Source: Guyanagaster necrorhizus
Lineage: Eukaryota; Basidiomycota; Agaricomycetes; Agaricales; Physalacriaceae
Assembly (NCBI RefSeq): GCF_019112545.1
Contig: NW_025064886.1
Location: 663,277-727,276, forward strand
Reading direction: 5' to 3'
Length of the DNA: 64,000 bases
Shown: positions 23,433-34,869 of the stretch, in pieces
Numbering within the stretch: the stretch's first letter is position 1
Layout: each line of letters starts with the position of its first letter
Position numbers and translations under genes: made by a program
The notes under the pieces: model-generated
Told to the model about the DNA's origin: nothing
Seen by the model: only the letters and a program-made list of their open reading frames with translations
Database searches by the model: none

Positions 23433-25975
23433 TTCATCATTCCTCACTCATGATTGAGTGAGAGAGCTATCTGCTGATCCTATTTGTGGCTGTCTTGAGT
23501 CACACTCTTAATGCATTTATGGATCTCTTTTTCTATTGGCATTATCATGGCTCAGAAATGTTCAGGTCTCAACAATGTTACTCTCTTATTATTGCCTCCC
23601 CTCTGGTCATAGTCTGCTCTCTAGCTTAGGAGATCTGCCTTTTTATTTGCTGTTCTGGCCTTGTGATGAAGTGTATATTGATATTGACTGAGTTCTGTGA
23701 CCCATCTGACTTAGCAGTGGTTTAGCTTTTGGGGCTGTCTGAAATATCAGAGGTTCTGATGGTCCATCCAGATTTCAAAGGTCTCCATAGCTCTGATCAA
23801 ATAATGTCACTATTCTTCAAAAGCGAGCATAATAGCCAGGAGTTCTTTGTCATAGATCTCATAATTTCATTTGGTGATGGTGAGTGCTTTAGACAGAAAT
23901 ACTACAGGGCACTATTTCCTGTCTTATTCTTATGAGAGTACTACCCCAATAGCTCCTTCACTGGAGTTGGCTTCAACTTAGAACTTTCCTTTTTGGGTGA
24001 GAATAGCAAGCATAACATCCTCTGTAAGTCACTGTTTCAGATCATCAAAAGCATTTTATTGAAATAATCCTCATGCCCAAGGGGTATTGCCCCAGTTAAT
24101 TGGGTCATTGGCCAGATGATTTTGCTATAATCCTGAATAAACCATTGATAGAAGTTTGTAAATCCAAGGAAAGATTGTAATTCCTTCTTTTTGGTTGGCT
24201 TCAGCCATTCCATTACCTCTATCACCTTGATCAGATTCATGCAGATACTTCTCTCGCTGATAATGACTCTGAGATACTCAGTTTCAAGTACCTCAAACTC
24301 ACATTTCTCTATCTTGAGGAAAAGTTTGTGTTTCCTCATCAGGACTAGTACTTGCCATACTAGCCTTCTATACTCCTCTCTAGTTTTTGACATGATTAGG
24401 ATGTCATCAAGATAAATGGTGACTTTTTCAGTGGTGATGAGATCCTTGAATATGTTGTTCATTATCCACTGGAAGGTTGCTGGAGAATTGGTGAGCCCAA
24501 AAAACATAACTGTTAGCTTGAACAGTCCCTGATTCATTCTGAATGCAGCCTTCCATTCATCCCCCTCCTTGATGCAGACATTATTGTATCCTCATCAGAT
24601 GTCAAGCTTTATATAATATTTAGTGCCTCCAAAGTTTATCCATTAATTCAGAGATTAATAGAAGGGGGTATCAGTTTTTAATGGTTATCTCATTAAGTTT
24701 TCAGTAGTCCTGGACTGGTCAGAGCTTGCCATCCTTCTTTTTGACAAAGAAGAATAATGATGCCATGGGTGATTTCAAAGGTCTGATTCATCTGCTTGAC
24801 AAGTTTTTGTCCAAGAACTTATTGAGCTCTTGCTGTTTGTTGTTACTGAGTGAGTATATTTTGCAGTCTAGATTGGTGTTTGTGTTTGGGATCAATTTGA
24901 TTGTATAGTCCCATGGTTTTGGCTCTGGCAGTTCATCAAAGCTCTCCTTCTCAAATAGATCCTTGAAGTCTCATGCCCATTCAAGCATTATTTCTTCGAA
25001 GGTTTTCTCCTCCTTGTGTTTATTGGCTTTGACAGCCAGATTATTAGCATGGTGCATGGCATAGATATGTAGTTCTCATTAAAGGTCGATGGCAAGGATG
25101 GTTTCCCCATTCTCTATCTCTTCATCCCATTTATCTTCTGGGTTCTCATCAGGCAGCTCAAATGGAATCTTCCAGCATAAGCATCTTGCAAACATGATCC
25201 ATCTGGTTTTCCAGTTGATTAACAGGTTGTGATGTATCAGCCAATCATGGCTAAGAAAGATTTTCTTAGTCCCAAGATCTGTGACTGCTAAGTTGATTTG
25301 CTTGGAGTGATCACCGATTGTAAGTCAGAGTTTCATAAATTCGGTTATTGATCCAGCTTGGTTTTTGGTTCTGTCAGCATTATATACTGGGATCAGGGCT
25401 GCTGTAGCTCTGGTTGGGAGTTGGTGCTTATTGACAAAAGCATGGTTAATTGAACTCCCAGTACAGCTGCTATCGATTAGGGTGGTTACTGCATAAGTGG
25501 ATCAAGATGTAAGGGTTTCGATTTGTGCTTTAGTGATTAGATCTCTTCCAGACATTTTGGACTATCAAATAAATTTTTGTGATCCCTGAAGTTCATCAAG
25601 CTATTCTAGGGCTCGGCACCATTCTGCCTTCTTCATTCCTTCTATCATCTCATCAATCACTTCTTTGGTTCAGATTTTATAGACTCAGTTTTTAAGCACA
25701 GCTTTTGCTGCTGCTTCATTCTTGGTGTCTTTGATGGCTCTCCATGTTCATTTAGTGTCAAATGGCTTGAGCCAAGTTTTAGGACTCTCTGTCTCTGTTC
25801 AGCCTGAAGGCACTTGAGTCTTTTTAGGTGATTCTTCGATGGGCAAGTTCAAAGTCTGGGGTATATTCGAATGCATTGATATAGTAGGCATAGAAGTAAC
25901 TACAGAGATTTTATCAGTCTGACTAGCAGCTGGTGATCACACACCATGAAAGTTCTTGGCTAGCATAGTAGAATC
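23433..25975 (-). pseudogene. Gyp-4 pol, 5' part: protease, RT, RNase H
   Basis: Read leftward from the gag stop. Protease around 25.47 kb reads LIDSSCT (DSG to DSS). RT 24.9-24.1 kb, with the long readable frame 24537-24037 holding FFGLTNSPATFQ, intact YLDD at 24403-24414 and the thumb. RNase H 24.05-23.6 kb. The end (about 23.6-23.43 kb) is the linker to the integrase zinc region, where Cop-2 was inserted. Stops are scattered, but the RT active-site residues survive. Confidence 0.75.
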
Positions 25976-25977
25976 GC

Positions 25978-27417
25978 TCACTGGTTGGTCTCTTCTTTTA
26001 TCTCCTCCATCTTTGTCTCTTTGCTGAGTTTCTCATCTTCTTTCTGCAACTCAGTGATCTGTGCCCTGATGTCTTTGTGTGTCCCTTTTTTCTTCAGGCA
26101 ATCCTTTGCCATATAGCCTTTCTGGCCACAATTAAAACACTTGCCTTCCTTCTTTATCTGGTCTATATCTATTGGTTTCTCAGATCTGGTATATGTCATA
26201 CCGGTCCTGGTTTTCTGCATTCCATAGGCAGGAGCTGTCAAGGGTCCTGATGATTTTTTGGCAGTTTGCTCCAACTTGTTCAGAGTTGGCAGTGTTGATT
26301 TCTTGATGTAGTCTTGAAGAGTTGATGATTCTGCTTTCTGCCTTTGTTGCTCTCTGTACATCTTGATGATTCTCTCCTTCCATTCATCATATCCAACTGG
26401 CATCAGTGCTTTGACACTGATTGCTGAAATCATTGTGATATATGAAAAGAGAATCTCTCTCTTGAGAGCCTTGACCATGCATCTATCATTTGCTGTGTCA
26501 TCCCAAATCTCAATGAGTTTTGTGAGATGCTCTAGCTCATCAAAGTAGTCTATTGCAGCCTTATTGCCCATCTTATACTCCTTGATCTTCTGTTTATACA
26601 CCTCTTGTATTGCCAGATCAATGAATTTGTCATTTAGCATTTGTTTAAACACCAGCCATGAGAAATATCAATAATACTCCTGAGTTGATGATCGGAAGTT
26701 CAGAGAAATCAGGATCCATCAGGTCTTCATCTTTTCTTCTAAATAGAAAGTGGCAAATACTATCTTGTTCATATTGGAACTGAGATACTTGATATAAACC
26801 TTGAAGTATTGTTCACAATCAACCAAGAATCGATCAATGTTGTCTGAGGCACCTTTGAAGAGATGAGGCTTTCATAATAGGTCAAGTCAACATTGCAGGA
26901 TGGCAGCATTTTTGGGTAGAGCACTCATTGGATTGGGCCACTTGGAGAATGGAGGTTGTCTCCATTCATGTGGGGGTCCAGGGAATGAATGGAGGGAGTG
27001 GTCATCAGTGACTGGGCTTTCCTTTGGGGCAGTGTCTTTTCAGATGATTACTCTATCTTGTACAGTGAATCTGAGGCAGATGGCCTCAGGATCTTCTTGT
27101 ACTAGCTCTTTTCTGGCTCTACTAGTCTCTGCCTGATCAGGGGGTGGCTGTCCTCTAAGGAGTCAGCTTCCTTTGCTGATCCAAGAGTTTTAGAACCCTT
27201 CATGCCATAGCACCGAAAGATTTGGCTGCTGTTGGGTTCTAGTGAATCAAGTTGCCATGCTTTAGATTGATGGGTTTGATGCTTCAGCATGACTATGGAT
27301 TGATGGTGCCATATAGATGGCCCATTTCAGTAGGATGAGTGGAGAGCTTGGCATTGGTTCCAGCTGGTTTTTGGTTTGATACAGAGGCATTGGCTTGAGG
27401 GGATTCTCTAGATGCCA
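25978..27417 (-). pseudogene. Gyp-4 gag
   Basis: The frame 26652-25978 (224 codons) is the best gag piece in the window: LNDKFIDLAIQEVYKQKIKE, the conserved YDEWKERI...YREQQRQ, a Ser-rich linker and a zinc knuckle CFNCGQKGYMAKDC (about 26098-26139) in which His is changed to Tyr. Upstream to 27417 are the degraded start of the gag domain (DNIDRFLVDCEQYFK) and a Pro-rich linker with SPVTDD. The gag frame ends at TGA (25978). The pol frame lies one base back. Confidence 0.75.
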
Positions 27418-28860
27418 TCAGCCATATTCTTTCCAAGCATACCTTGTCACAGTATACTGTAAAATATCTGTCTTTTCAGTATCATTTGCATATTTATACT
27501 TTAGTCCTAGGGGCATAGCCCTCCAGCAGGCATCCCTCCATAAAAAGAGTGTTTCTTGCTTATATAGTTCTTGATATTCTTTTCCTCTTTCTCTCTCCAT
27601 TTCTTCTTTCAGTGCTTCCTCATCAGTTTTCTCACTGGCATATTCTATGAATCATTCTGGTTCAAAAGAGTCTTTGCTATCCTCCTCATTGCTCTCATCC
27701 CCACTGTCCTCTTCCTTGAGGAGGAAACTGATGAGCAGATTGTAGATGGATGAGATGGCTGGTCTGAGTGTTGCCAGAGAGCTTGTTGTTGGTCCTGGTG
27801 CTGGACCTGGCAGTGCTTGAGTTGGGCCCAGAGATGGCTGGTCAAATAGGGATATCTCTGAGTCTGCTATATCATATTCCACCACATGCTCTTTCTCTCT
27901 CCAGTTTCTGACTATAGAGGCTGAAGTTTCACTGGAATCCAGGATCAAGAAACTGATGAGTGACTCTACTCCCCAGGAATTGGTGGAGGGCTTGGTCAGA
28001 GATATAGGCATTGTCAGATACCCAGAGCCTATAAGCTCCAAGGATTGAGTCAGTGTTAAAGAAAATAATATCTGTTCTGGCAGGATACTGGAGAGAAGAG
28101 AGGTGATTTCCTTCTGTAATGTGACCTCTTCTGATGGCTTCGCTCTTAGTAACAGCACTTTCTGGTCCTGTCTATGGGTCAGATTCTGAGTCAAGCTCCC
28201 TGAAAGAGGATCCCAATGAGTCAGTTTAGAGCCTATACCAGCCAGAAGAGGTGAATCCCAATCTTTTGGCCTCTTTCTATTGTTGCTATTGTTATCCCTG
28301 CCTGTCATACTCTGCTTCTTCATATTCTCATTGAGTCTCTGCTTGGACATAGTTGGCAAGCTCTTTTTGGGCTTGCTGTATTTCTGCTTAGTGGGCCTGA
28401 TTCTGCTGCTGCTGCTATACTGCATCATTGTAGTTAAAGGGGACTGTGAGGTTCCAGTCAGAGAAAACTCATTGTATAATTCTGTCTCAGATGATCCTCC
28501 TCTTTGCACTGGCTGTTTCTTCTTCTGGCTGGCTTCTGACATGAAGGTAGTTGTGGGAGTCCTCTGCTATAGCGATAGTAAGCTCCACATTTGTAGCATC
28601 CTGGTGGATAGTTTGTTCATAGAGATCATCAATCTCCAGCCTACTGATGGATAGACTTGACTCAAGTGTAGTATAGAGGGAATTATGGGGGGAGTCAGGG
28701 GTTGTCTGAGATCTTGGAGCCATCTGAGCAGCATCAAGGGAGTTTCAAGTATGGTTTCCAATCTCTGAGACGTTTAGAGAGATGGAATGGCTAGAGGCAG
28801 AGATATCAAAAGAGATATTACTAGAGACCTCCTTGGACTCCTGAGCAATGTTTGTCATTC
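27418..28860 (-). pseudogene. Gyp-4 pre-gag region, function unknown
   Basis: The longest version of this region. One frame (28723-28487) starts MAPRSQTTPDSP; the next (28542-27652, 296 codons, another phase) is basic at first, Leu/Ser-rich in the middle and very acidic at the end (EEDSGDESNEEDSKD); the last (27600-27418) contains EYQELYKQETLFLWRDACW and NDTEKTDILQYT. One or two frameshifts separate them. The same order is seen in Gyp-1, Gyp-3 and Gyp-8. I recognise no domain. Confidence 0.55.
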
Positions 28861-29278
28861 ATAGATTCTAGAATTCTGCAAGAGTAACATCACAGTTTCT
28901 GCTGGATCATTGAGGAGGGTATTGGGGTCCTTCCTCTTTTTGAAGGCTCTCTGGAGATGGGTTGCTAGGCTCAGCTTTGAATAAGAGTCATCCTTATAGC
29001 TGGAAGGATGTTCTGATGAAGGTGGAGATATCATAGAAAGGCAGATCTGAAGTTACATTATAAAAAATAGTATGTATCTGCTGAAACGCTTGATAGTGTC
29101 TGACTATCCAAGTGATCACTGATTGTCATCCACAGCAAAGAGTGATAATGGCTAGAAGCCCTAGCAGTGTTCCAATAATGGAAGCTATCAACTCAAAGAA
29201 GTCATAATTGAGATTGGCAGTAGTTGCTGGAGGCATTCAGTTTCTCAGCACAATTGGGCTTGAGAAAGAGAAGGTGAT

Positions 29279-29292
29279 AGCTTTGAGCTAAT
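29279..29292 (-). other. Primer-binding site of Gyp-4 (self-priming type)
   Basis: ATTAGCTCAAAGCT on the minus strand, directly after the 5' LTR. Thirteen of its bases are perfectly complementary to AGCTTTGAGCTAA inside the LTR (29454-29466), which lies about 34 bases past the TATA-like TATTTAAG, where the transcript should begin. Confidence 0.7.
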
Positions 29293-29758
29293 TGTTAGGC
29301 TCAAGCCACACATGATCAACTAGCATGTGATAAACTAGCATGACTTTGCATTTGAGTCTTCTATTAAAGTCCACTTGGTGTACTGTTTGTTGATTTCCTG
29401 TGCTTCAAGGCTTTGTGTGATTTGCTCAAGAGTAAAATGAGGATGTATAAACTTTAGCTCAAAGCTGAGGATTTACCAGTGAGAGCAAGCTCCTTAAATA
29501 CTATACAAGGTCTGCTAATAATATTATATACTTATTATGTATCTCTCTGTCTTTTGTGCTTATTGTTCTGGAGCATCATTACTATACATAAAAGGCTGGT
29601 TGCATTGTTAGGCAATGCTGTTGCATTGAAAGATAATGACAGACTTGGCCAGTTGTGATGACTAAGCCTTTGTCTCACAATCTTAAGTGTCTGTTCTGGC
29701 ACTCTGACTAAGCATAAATAAAGGTCAAAAGAAAGGAAAAAGGTAGAAAATCATAACA
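29293..29758 (-). repeat. Gyp-4 5' LTR
   Basis: 466 bases, TGTTAGGCTC...ATAACA on the plus strand, the same length as 16547-17012. In element sense it has TATTTAAG followed by the predicted transcript start AGCTTTGAGC. Confidence 0.85.
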
Positions 29759-31588
29759 GTAACTAAGAGAAACTACAAAATCTATAATAAAAATCTTCTT
29801 GCTATTATGCTCACCTTCAAAGAATAGTGACACTATCTTATTAGTGCCATTGAGATTTTCAAGATCTGGACAGATCATCAAAATCTCAGATATTTCCAAC
29901 AACCTCAGAAACTTAATCAGCAATAGGTCTAATGGGTCACAGAACTCAGTTAATACACTTATATGCTATATTATAAGACTGGAACAGCAAACAAGAAGGC
30001 TGATCTACTCAACAGATGAGCTGACCATGATCAGAGTGGAAATGACAATGATAAGATTATATTACTGAGATCTGAGCACTTTAGAGCTATGGTAATGCCA
30101 ACAGAGGAGGAGATCCACAAATAGATCAAGAGTGCTACCAGAGATATAAGTAAATGGGACTAACATGTGATCCTATCTCTTAATCACAAAAGGAGAATGA
30201 TAAAGGAGGAAAGACTGATCCATTATGATGGATGAATCTACATTCTCTGAGATCAAGGACTTCAAAGTGAAATTATCACTACATGTCATGATCACATCAC
30301 CAGAGACCATCTGGGGATCATGAAAACTAAGAAACTGATCCTTTGCAAATACTGGTGGCTGAAGATAGAATAAGATATCAGACAATATGTCAAAGCATAT
30401 AAAATCTGTCAACAAGAAAAATTCTTGATCTGGGCATGGGCAGCACCACTTCACCCAAATGAGATACCCTATTCTTTATGGATCCATATCTCAGTAGATA
30501 TGATCACCAGGCTTCTGGAGTGTAATGGATATGATACAATTATCATTATCATTGACTATTTCTCTAAAGTGATCATTCTGATTGCTTATTCTACAGAATT
30601 AATATCTGAGGGATGGGTGAAGATTCTTCAAGATAAAATCTATGCCAAATATAGTATGCTGAAATCTATCATCTCAAATTGAGAATCCCAATTTATATCT
30701 AAATTCCTGAATGACCTCTACCAACTCTTTAATATTTGATGAAATGCCTCCATGGTATATCACCTATAAACTGATGGCCAAATAGAAAGAGCTAATCAGA
30801 AGATCAAGAAATATCTCCACCTTTTTATAAATTACTAACAAGACAATTGGGTGGAATGGCTTGCTCTAGCAGCATTTCAATATAATAACCATATTCACTC
30901 AGCAATAAGAAAATTACCATTCTTTGTGAATTATAGATGCCACCCCAATATTACACAGATGACCTGCTCCCACACCATGACTCCTGCCTCTGCAGACTTT
31001 GCTATCACAATGATAAAAATACATAGCAAAACACACACAGCACTTGAAAAAGTAGCAGAGATAATGAAAAAACAATATAACATACACCAATGACCTATAC
31101 ATGCATATGCAGTGCATGATAAAGTTTGGTTAGACACAACCAATCTTTATCTCTCCCATCTCAAACAGAAACTATCTGACAAGTGAACTGAGCTATTTCT
31201 AATATTGGACTAAGTTAGTGCCTCTGCATACTGTCTCTGTTTACCAGCACATTGGAAGATTCACAACATCTTCAATGAATCACTACTCACACTATATATC
31301 ACACTAGCATTCTCTAATCAAGAATGTCTACCACCTCTATCTCTCAACCTGATCAATGATGAGGAATATTATAAAATAAACCAAATCTTAAACTACAAAC
31401 TATAAAAGATCAAGGCAAAAAATGGAGAAATAACAACAATAGTTGATTATCTAATCAGCTAGAAAGGTTACAGTCTAGAATCTAACCAATGGGTAAATGA
31501 AAAACATATGGATGCAGCCGACACTATATGGGATTACAAATTATCCCTAAATTAAGCCATCAGGATGATAGTCTTAAAAAGAGGGTAA
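29759..31588 (+). pseudogene. Gyp-3 pol, 3' part: RNase H, integrase, chromodomain
   Basis: Resumes Gyp-3 at the RNase H motif NYKIYNKNLLAIM. The integrase zinc region is around 30.27-30.42 kb; the core includes HISVDMITRL (about 30.49 kb) and ANQKIKKYL (about 30.8 kb). The C-terminal part (30851-31093) contains ALAAFQYNNHIHSA and the tail. The chromodomain (about 31.35-31.5 kb) reads EYYKINQILN and SLESNQWVNEKH. Ends at the polypurine tract next to 31589. Several stops; the middle Asp region is damaged (SN-ESQF). Confidence 0.75.
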
Positions 31589-32056
31589 TGTTATAATTTC
31601 TTCTGACTTTAATTCCTTTTCTCAAACTTGATCCCTATTTACACTTAGTCAGGGTGCCTAGACCAGTGTTTAGAACTATGGAACTGGCTTAATCATCACA
31701 ATAAGCCCAGTCAGTCATTGTCTTTCAATGCAACAGTGTTGTCTGACAATGCACAAGAACACTATTGTAGATAGTAATGACACTCAAAGACAATAAGCAT
31801 AATAACCAGCATGAATATAATAAGTAGGAGTATTTATAGTAGTACAATAGACATGTATATAAGTAGAACAGCTCTTGCTGATATACCTCAACTTCAAGCT
31901 AAAGTTTATCTATATTATTCTACTCTTGAGCTAATCTCTAAAGTCTTGTCACATCATAATCTATATTCACAATAGTGAACCCTGACATTCCACTCAAAGT
32001 GTAAAGTAATATCAGTTTATCATGTGTTTCAGATCACATGCAGCTTGAGTCTAACA
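31589..32056 (+). repeat. Gyp-3 3' LTR
   Basis: 468 bases, TGTTAT...TCTAACA, partner of 11164-11631. Keeps TG...CA ends. Confidence 0.85.
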
Positions 32057-33228
32057 CTCTCTGACTTTTTTTCAAGTGATAAAAAGTGAGAGACTACATA
32101 GTCAATATCTATAAGCTCTGTAGTATTGCTTTTAGGGAATATAACATTTCTTGAGGTCTGAATCTGTCTAGTTTGAGGGTTGTAATATCTCTAAGCTCTG
32201 GATTCATCTGTAAGACCTGTAAAAATAAATTCTCTTGACTTTGGGTTTAGTTTTGATCTTTTGTTGTCTTGCTGCAACATTCAGCACTTTACTCCAAATT
32301 CCTGGAGTGCTAGAGTCCTCTAGCCATAATACTCTTGAGAGTGAGATAAATGCAATATCTATTGCATAAAATACATAGTCATCTTCTTCTAAGTCTGATT
32401 TGGCAACATGTGTCTAAGTCTAGTCTCTTTTCTTTTCTTTTCATGACTTTCTAGAATTTTTCTTTCTATTTGGGCAATTTGTCCTGATGTAATCAGTTTT
32501 TCTATATTTGTAATATACGACTTTTGGATTGGACTTTTTGTCATATGCTGCAAGTGTTGTAGTCTGATCAGAAGTCTTTTTCTTTAATCAGAAGTTTTTC
32601 TGGAGAATTTGAAAAATCAACTTATAAGAATCTTTTAAGTCAGCAGTATCTGCTGATGAGATAAATGAATTTCATGATTCTGTGAGTAATATAAGCAGTG
32701 TAATAAAGAAGTCCTCCTTCTCAACTTTCTGCTTAAGGGATATCAGCTTCTTCTGATAGAATCTTATAGTCCTAACATGCTTCTCTATATTTCCTCCTTC
32801 TTTACACTGAGCTCTGAAGAATTTCCTTCTCACAAAAGCAATTCCTATGAGTCTTCTAGACTCATACATATCTTTCAGAACTTTTTAGGCTTCTGCTAAA
32901 GTCTTTGAACCAGCAATATATATCAGCAGATCATTTGAAACCTATAATTTTATTGTTGAAAGAGCTTTCCTATCACTCTTCTTCCAATCTGCCACTAGTG
33001 CTACATCTGCCAGAGCCAGAGTGCTTCTGTCTGCATAATCAATTAGTTCTAAATTAGTTAGAATATTAATCATCTTGATTTTCTATATCAGATAATTTTC
33101 CAGACTCTTAAAGGAGTCAATTCTATATACAGACTGACTATCTATGCAGTTTTACATGTGTATGTAAAGTATGAAAGAGTGTGAAGTGAGTAGCAATATA
33201 AGTTTAATTATAGCTAGAGTCTATAATC
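32057..33228 (-). pseudogene. Cop-1 gag joined to integrase C-terminus
   Basis: Read leftward from the 5' LTR. The gag domain (best frame 32869-32672) shows MYESRRLIGIAFVRRKFFRA and GGNIEKHVRTIRFYQKKL, the usual copia gag pattern. A damaged knuckle follows (YYKYRKTDYIRTNC, Cys and His lost). The sequence then passes within a short distance to an integrase/RT linker: LNPKSREFIFTGLTDESRA, RYYNPQTRQIQTSRNVIFP. The protease and integrase catalytic core normally lying between them are absent. The Gyp-3 insertion at 32056 cuts it; RT continues at 11163. Confidence 0.7.
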
Positions 33229-33352
33229 TGTTGTAAGTATAGAGTACAGTACAATACAGAGGATTAGATTTGCCTCTTAAGAGAAAGACATTTCACTTAA
33301 ATACATTTTGTACTATTTTAAGAGCTTTTTATGAAATACTAAATAAATTTGG
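33229..33352 (-). repeat. Cop-1 5' LTR, first part
   Basis: 124 bases matching the outer half of 9080-9281. Interrupted by Ltr-5 after TTGG; the LTR resumes at 60857. Confidence 0.8.
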
Positions 33353-34560
33353 TGATAAACCAGAAATTGTTTGATCTGACTCTCTATAGGCAGAAAACAC
33401 AAAATCTCTTACAGTAAGTGAAACCAAAGTACAGAATCTGAAGAGTGATTTAAGCAAGTCTAGTTGTGTACCTCTGTATGGTGACTAATCTTCAAAGGGG
33501 TATAGTCAGTGGTAGCTACAGGAGTATAAGGATCTGAATTGTTTATAGTGACTCACAGTATGTACATGAATTTTCTTTTATTGTTAGAATTCTATATGCA
33601 GTCTCAGTAGAGTCTAGAGAAATTATTAGTGTTGCTCAGCTATCCTTCAAAGTCTTCTGTTAGATCTAAGCAGAGTGAAAATAACATATAAGGGCAACAA
33701 ATCTCTTCTATGTTTTTGGGAATGAAGCAAGACAAGCTAATATTTTGCAAATTTAATAAGTTTACTATTGTCATATGCAAGCCTCATAAAGTTATTGAGA
33801 TACTATGATGCTCTTAGTTGAAGGGTATTGACCTGTAGGTGGTCTATATAATTGATTTTATTGGAGGAGTGCCATACTGGTGTACTGTTTAATATGGTTC
33901 TTCCTCTTTCTTTGTATTGCTTTTGTATACTACTTATACTACTTTTTTACTAATACTAAGTATGTGACATTTAAACATCCTTTGTAACCACAGTTCTAGC
34001 TTAGTGAGCATAGCAAACTTTTTATTACACAAAGCCTTTAAGGCTGTGAGACTTTTAGTAAATTTAGCATGTTTAAAAGTTTATATAGCCAATAATACAC
34101 TAGCTCTTCTAATATTTCTCATGAACATCTAACCAAACATATAGTTAATCCTCTGTGGCTTATTACTCTTTCACATGCTAGCTGTGAAAAGCTTAGACAT
34201 CTGCAGCCAGTCTTGTACATGCATTGCAATAGATCTTATGGGCTATATTAAGATGCTACATATATACTAACAATGATGTATATCTTATATAATTGAGGAT
34301 TGTAGTGTCTACTTATTAGAATTAAAAGTTCATGCATCATAAAGATTAATAGAAAAAGTTCACAAAATTGAAAAAAGTTTGCATATAATATATAATCTTT
34401 GCACATAAGGAGATATTAGTGAATAATAGATAGTTCTTGATAAAATTACTGTTGTTAAACCTAAAATGATTAGTTTACTGAAAGCCTACTTAAGGGCAGA
34501 AGTCAAAAATAATTATTAGAGCCCACAATTTCAGAGCACACAGAGTCTAAAAACTCATCA
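33353..34560 (+). repeat. Ltr-5 5' LTR
   Basis: 1208 bases, AT-rich. Its last 137 bases (34424-34560) are repeated at 60716-60852. No open frame of note. I see nothing else coding in it. Confidence 0.65.
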
Positions 34561-34869
34561 TCTCCTTCTGACTTTAATTTTTCATTGGTTAACTATTGAA
34601 TTTTCCTTCTGCAAACTTCTTTCTGATATTTTCCAATAGTAATATATAGTCAATTGTTAGATGGCTACTTCAGATATCTGATTTAGCCTCATATGTGTCT
34701 AATCATATTCCTGATCACACCAAGAAGTTCACAAAGTTTAGCTGAGTGTTCTTCATCTATTAGAAGAGGCTTTTTTATTTGGAGCAAGAATGTTTGTAAA
34801 GTTCATGAAATTTTTAGTTGTTAGCATTGATTCTAGTCTGTGCATAGTCTCTTGAGGTATAAAATTCAT

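Larger units (their letters stand above)
16547..29758 (-). mobile_element. Gyp-4: Ty3/gypsy chromovirus split by Cop-2
   Basis: Minus-strand element with two 466-base LTRs (29293-29758 and 16547-17012), primer-binding site 29279-29292, pre-gag, gag, pol with intact YLDD, and chromodomain. TSD ATAAC (16542-16546) against GTAAC (29759-29763), one G-to-A change. It interrupts the RNase H of Gyp-3. Cop-2 is inserted between its RNase H and integrase. Decayed, but one of the better preserved gypsy copies. Confidence 0.85.
11164..32056 (+). mobile_element. Gyp-3: Ty3/gypsy chromovirus split by Gyp-4
   Basis: Plus-strand element with two 468-base LTRs (11164-11631 and 31589-32056). Its own sequence is 11164-16546 plus 29759-32056; the middle is Gyp-4. 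Flanks read CTTTT (11159-11163) and CTCTC (32057-32061), compatible with a 5-base TSD altered by C-to-T changes. It interrupts Cop-1 between the integrase C-terminus and the RT. It lacks the gag zinc knuckle through an internal deletion, and its RT reads YFND, so it is a dead copy. Confidence 0.8.
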
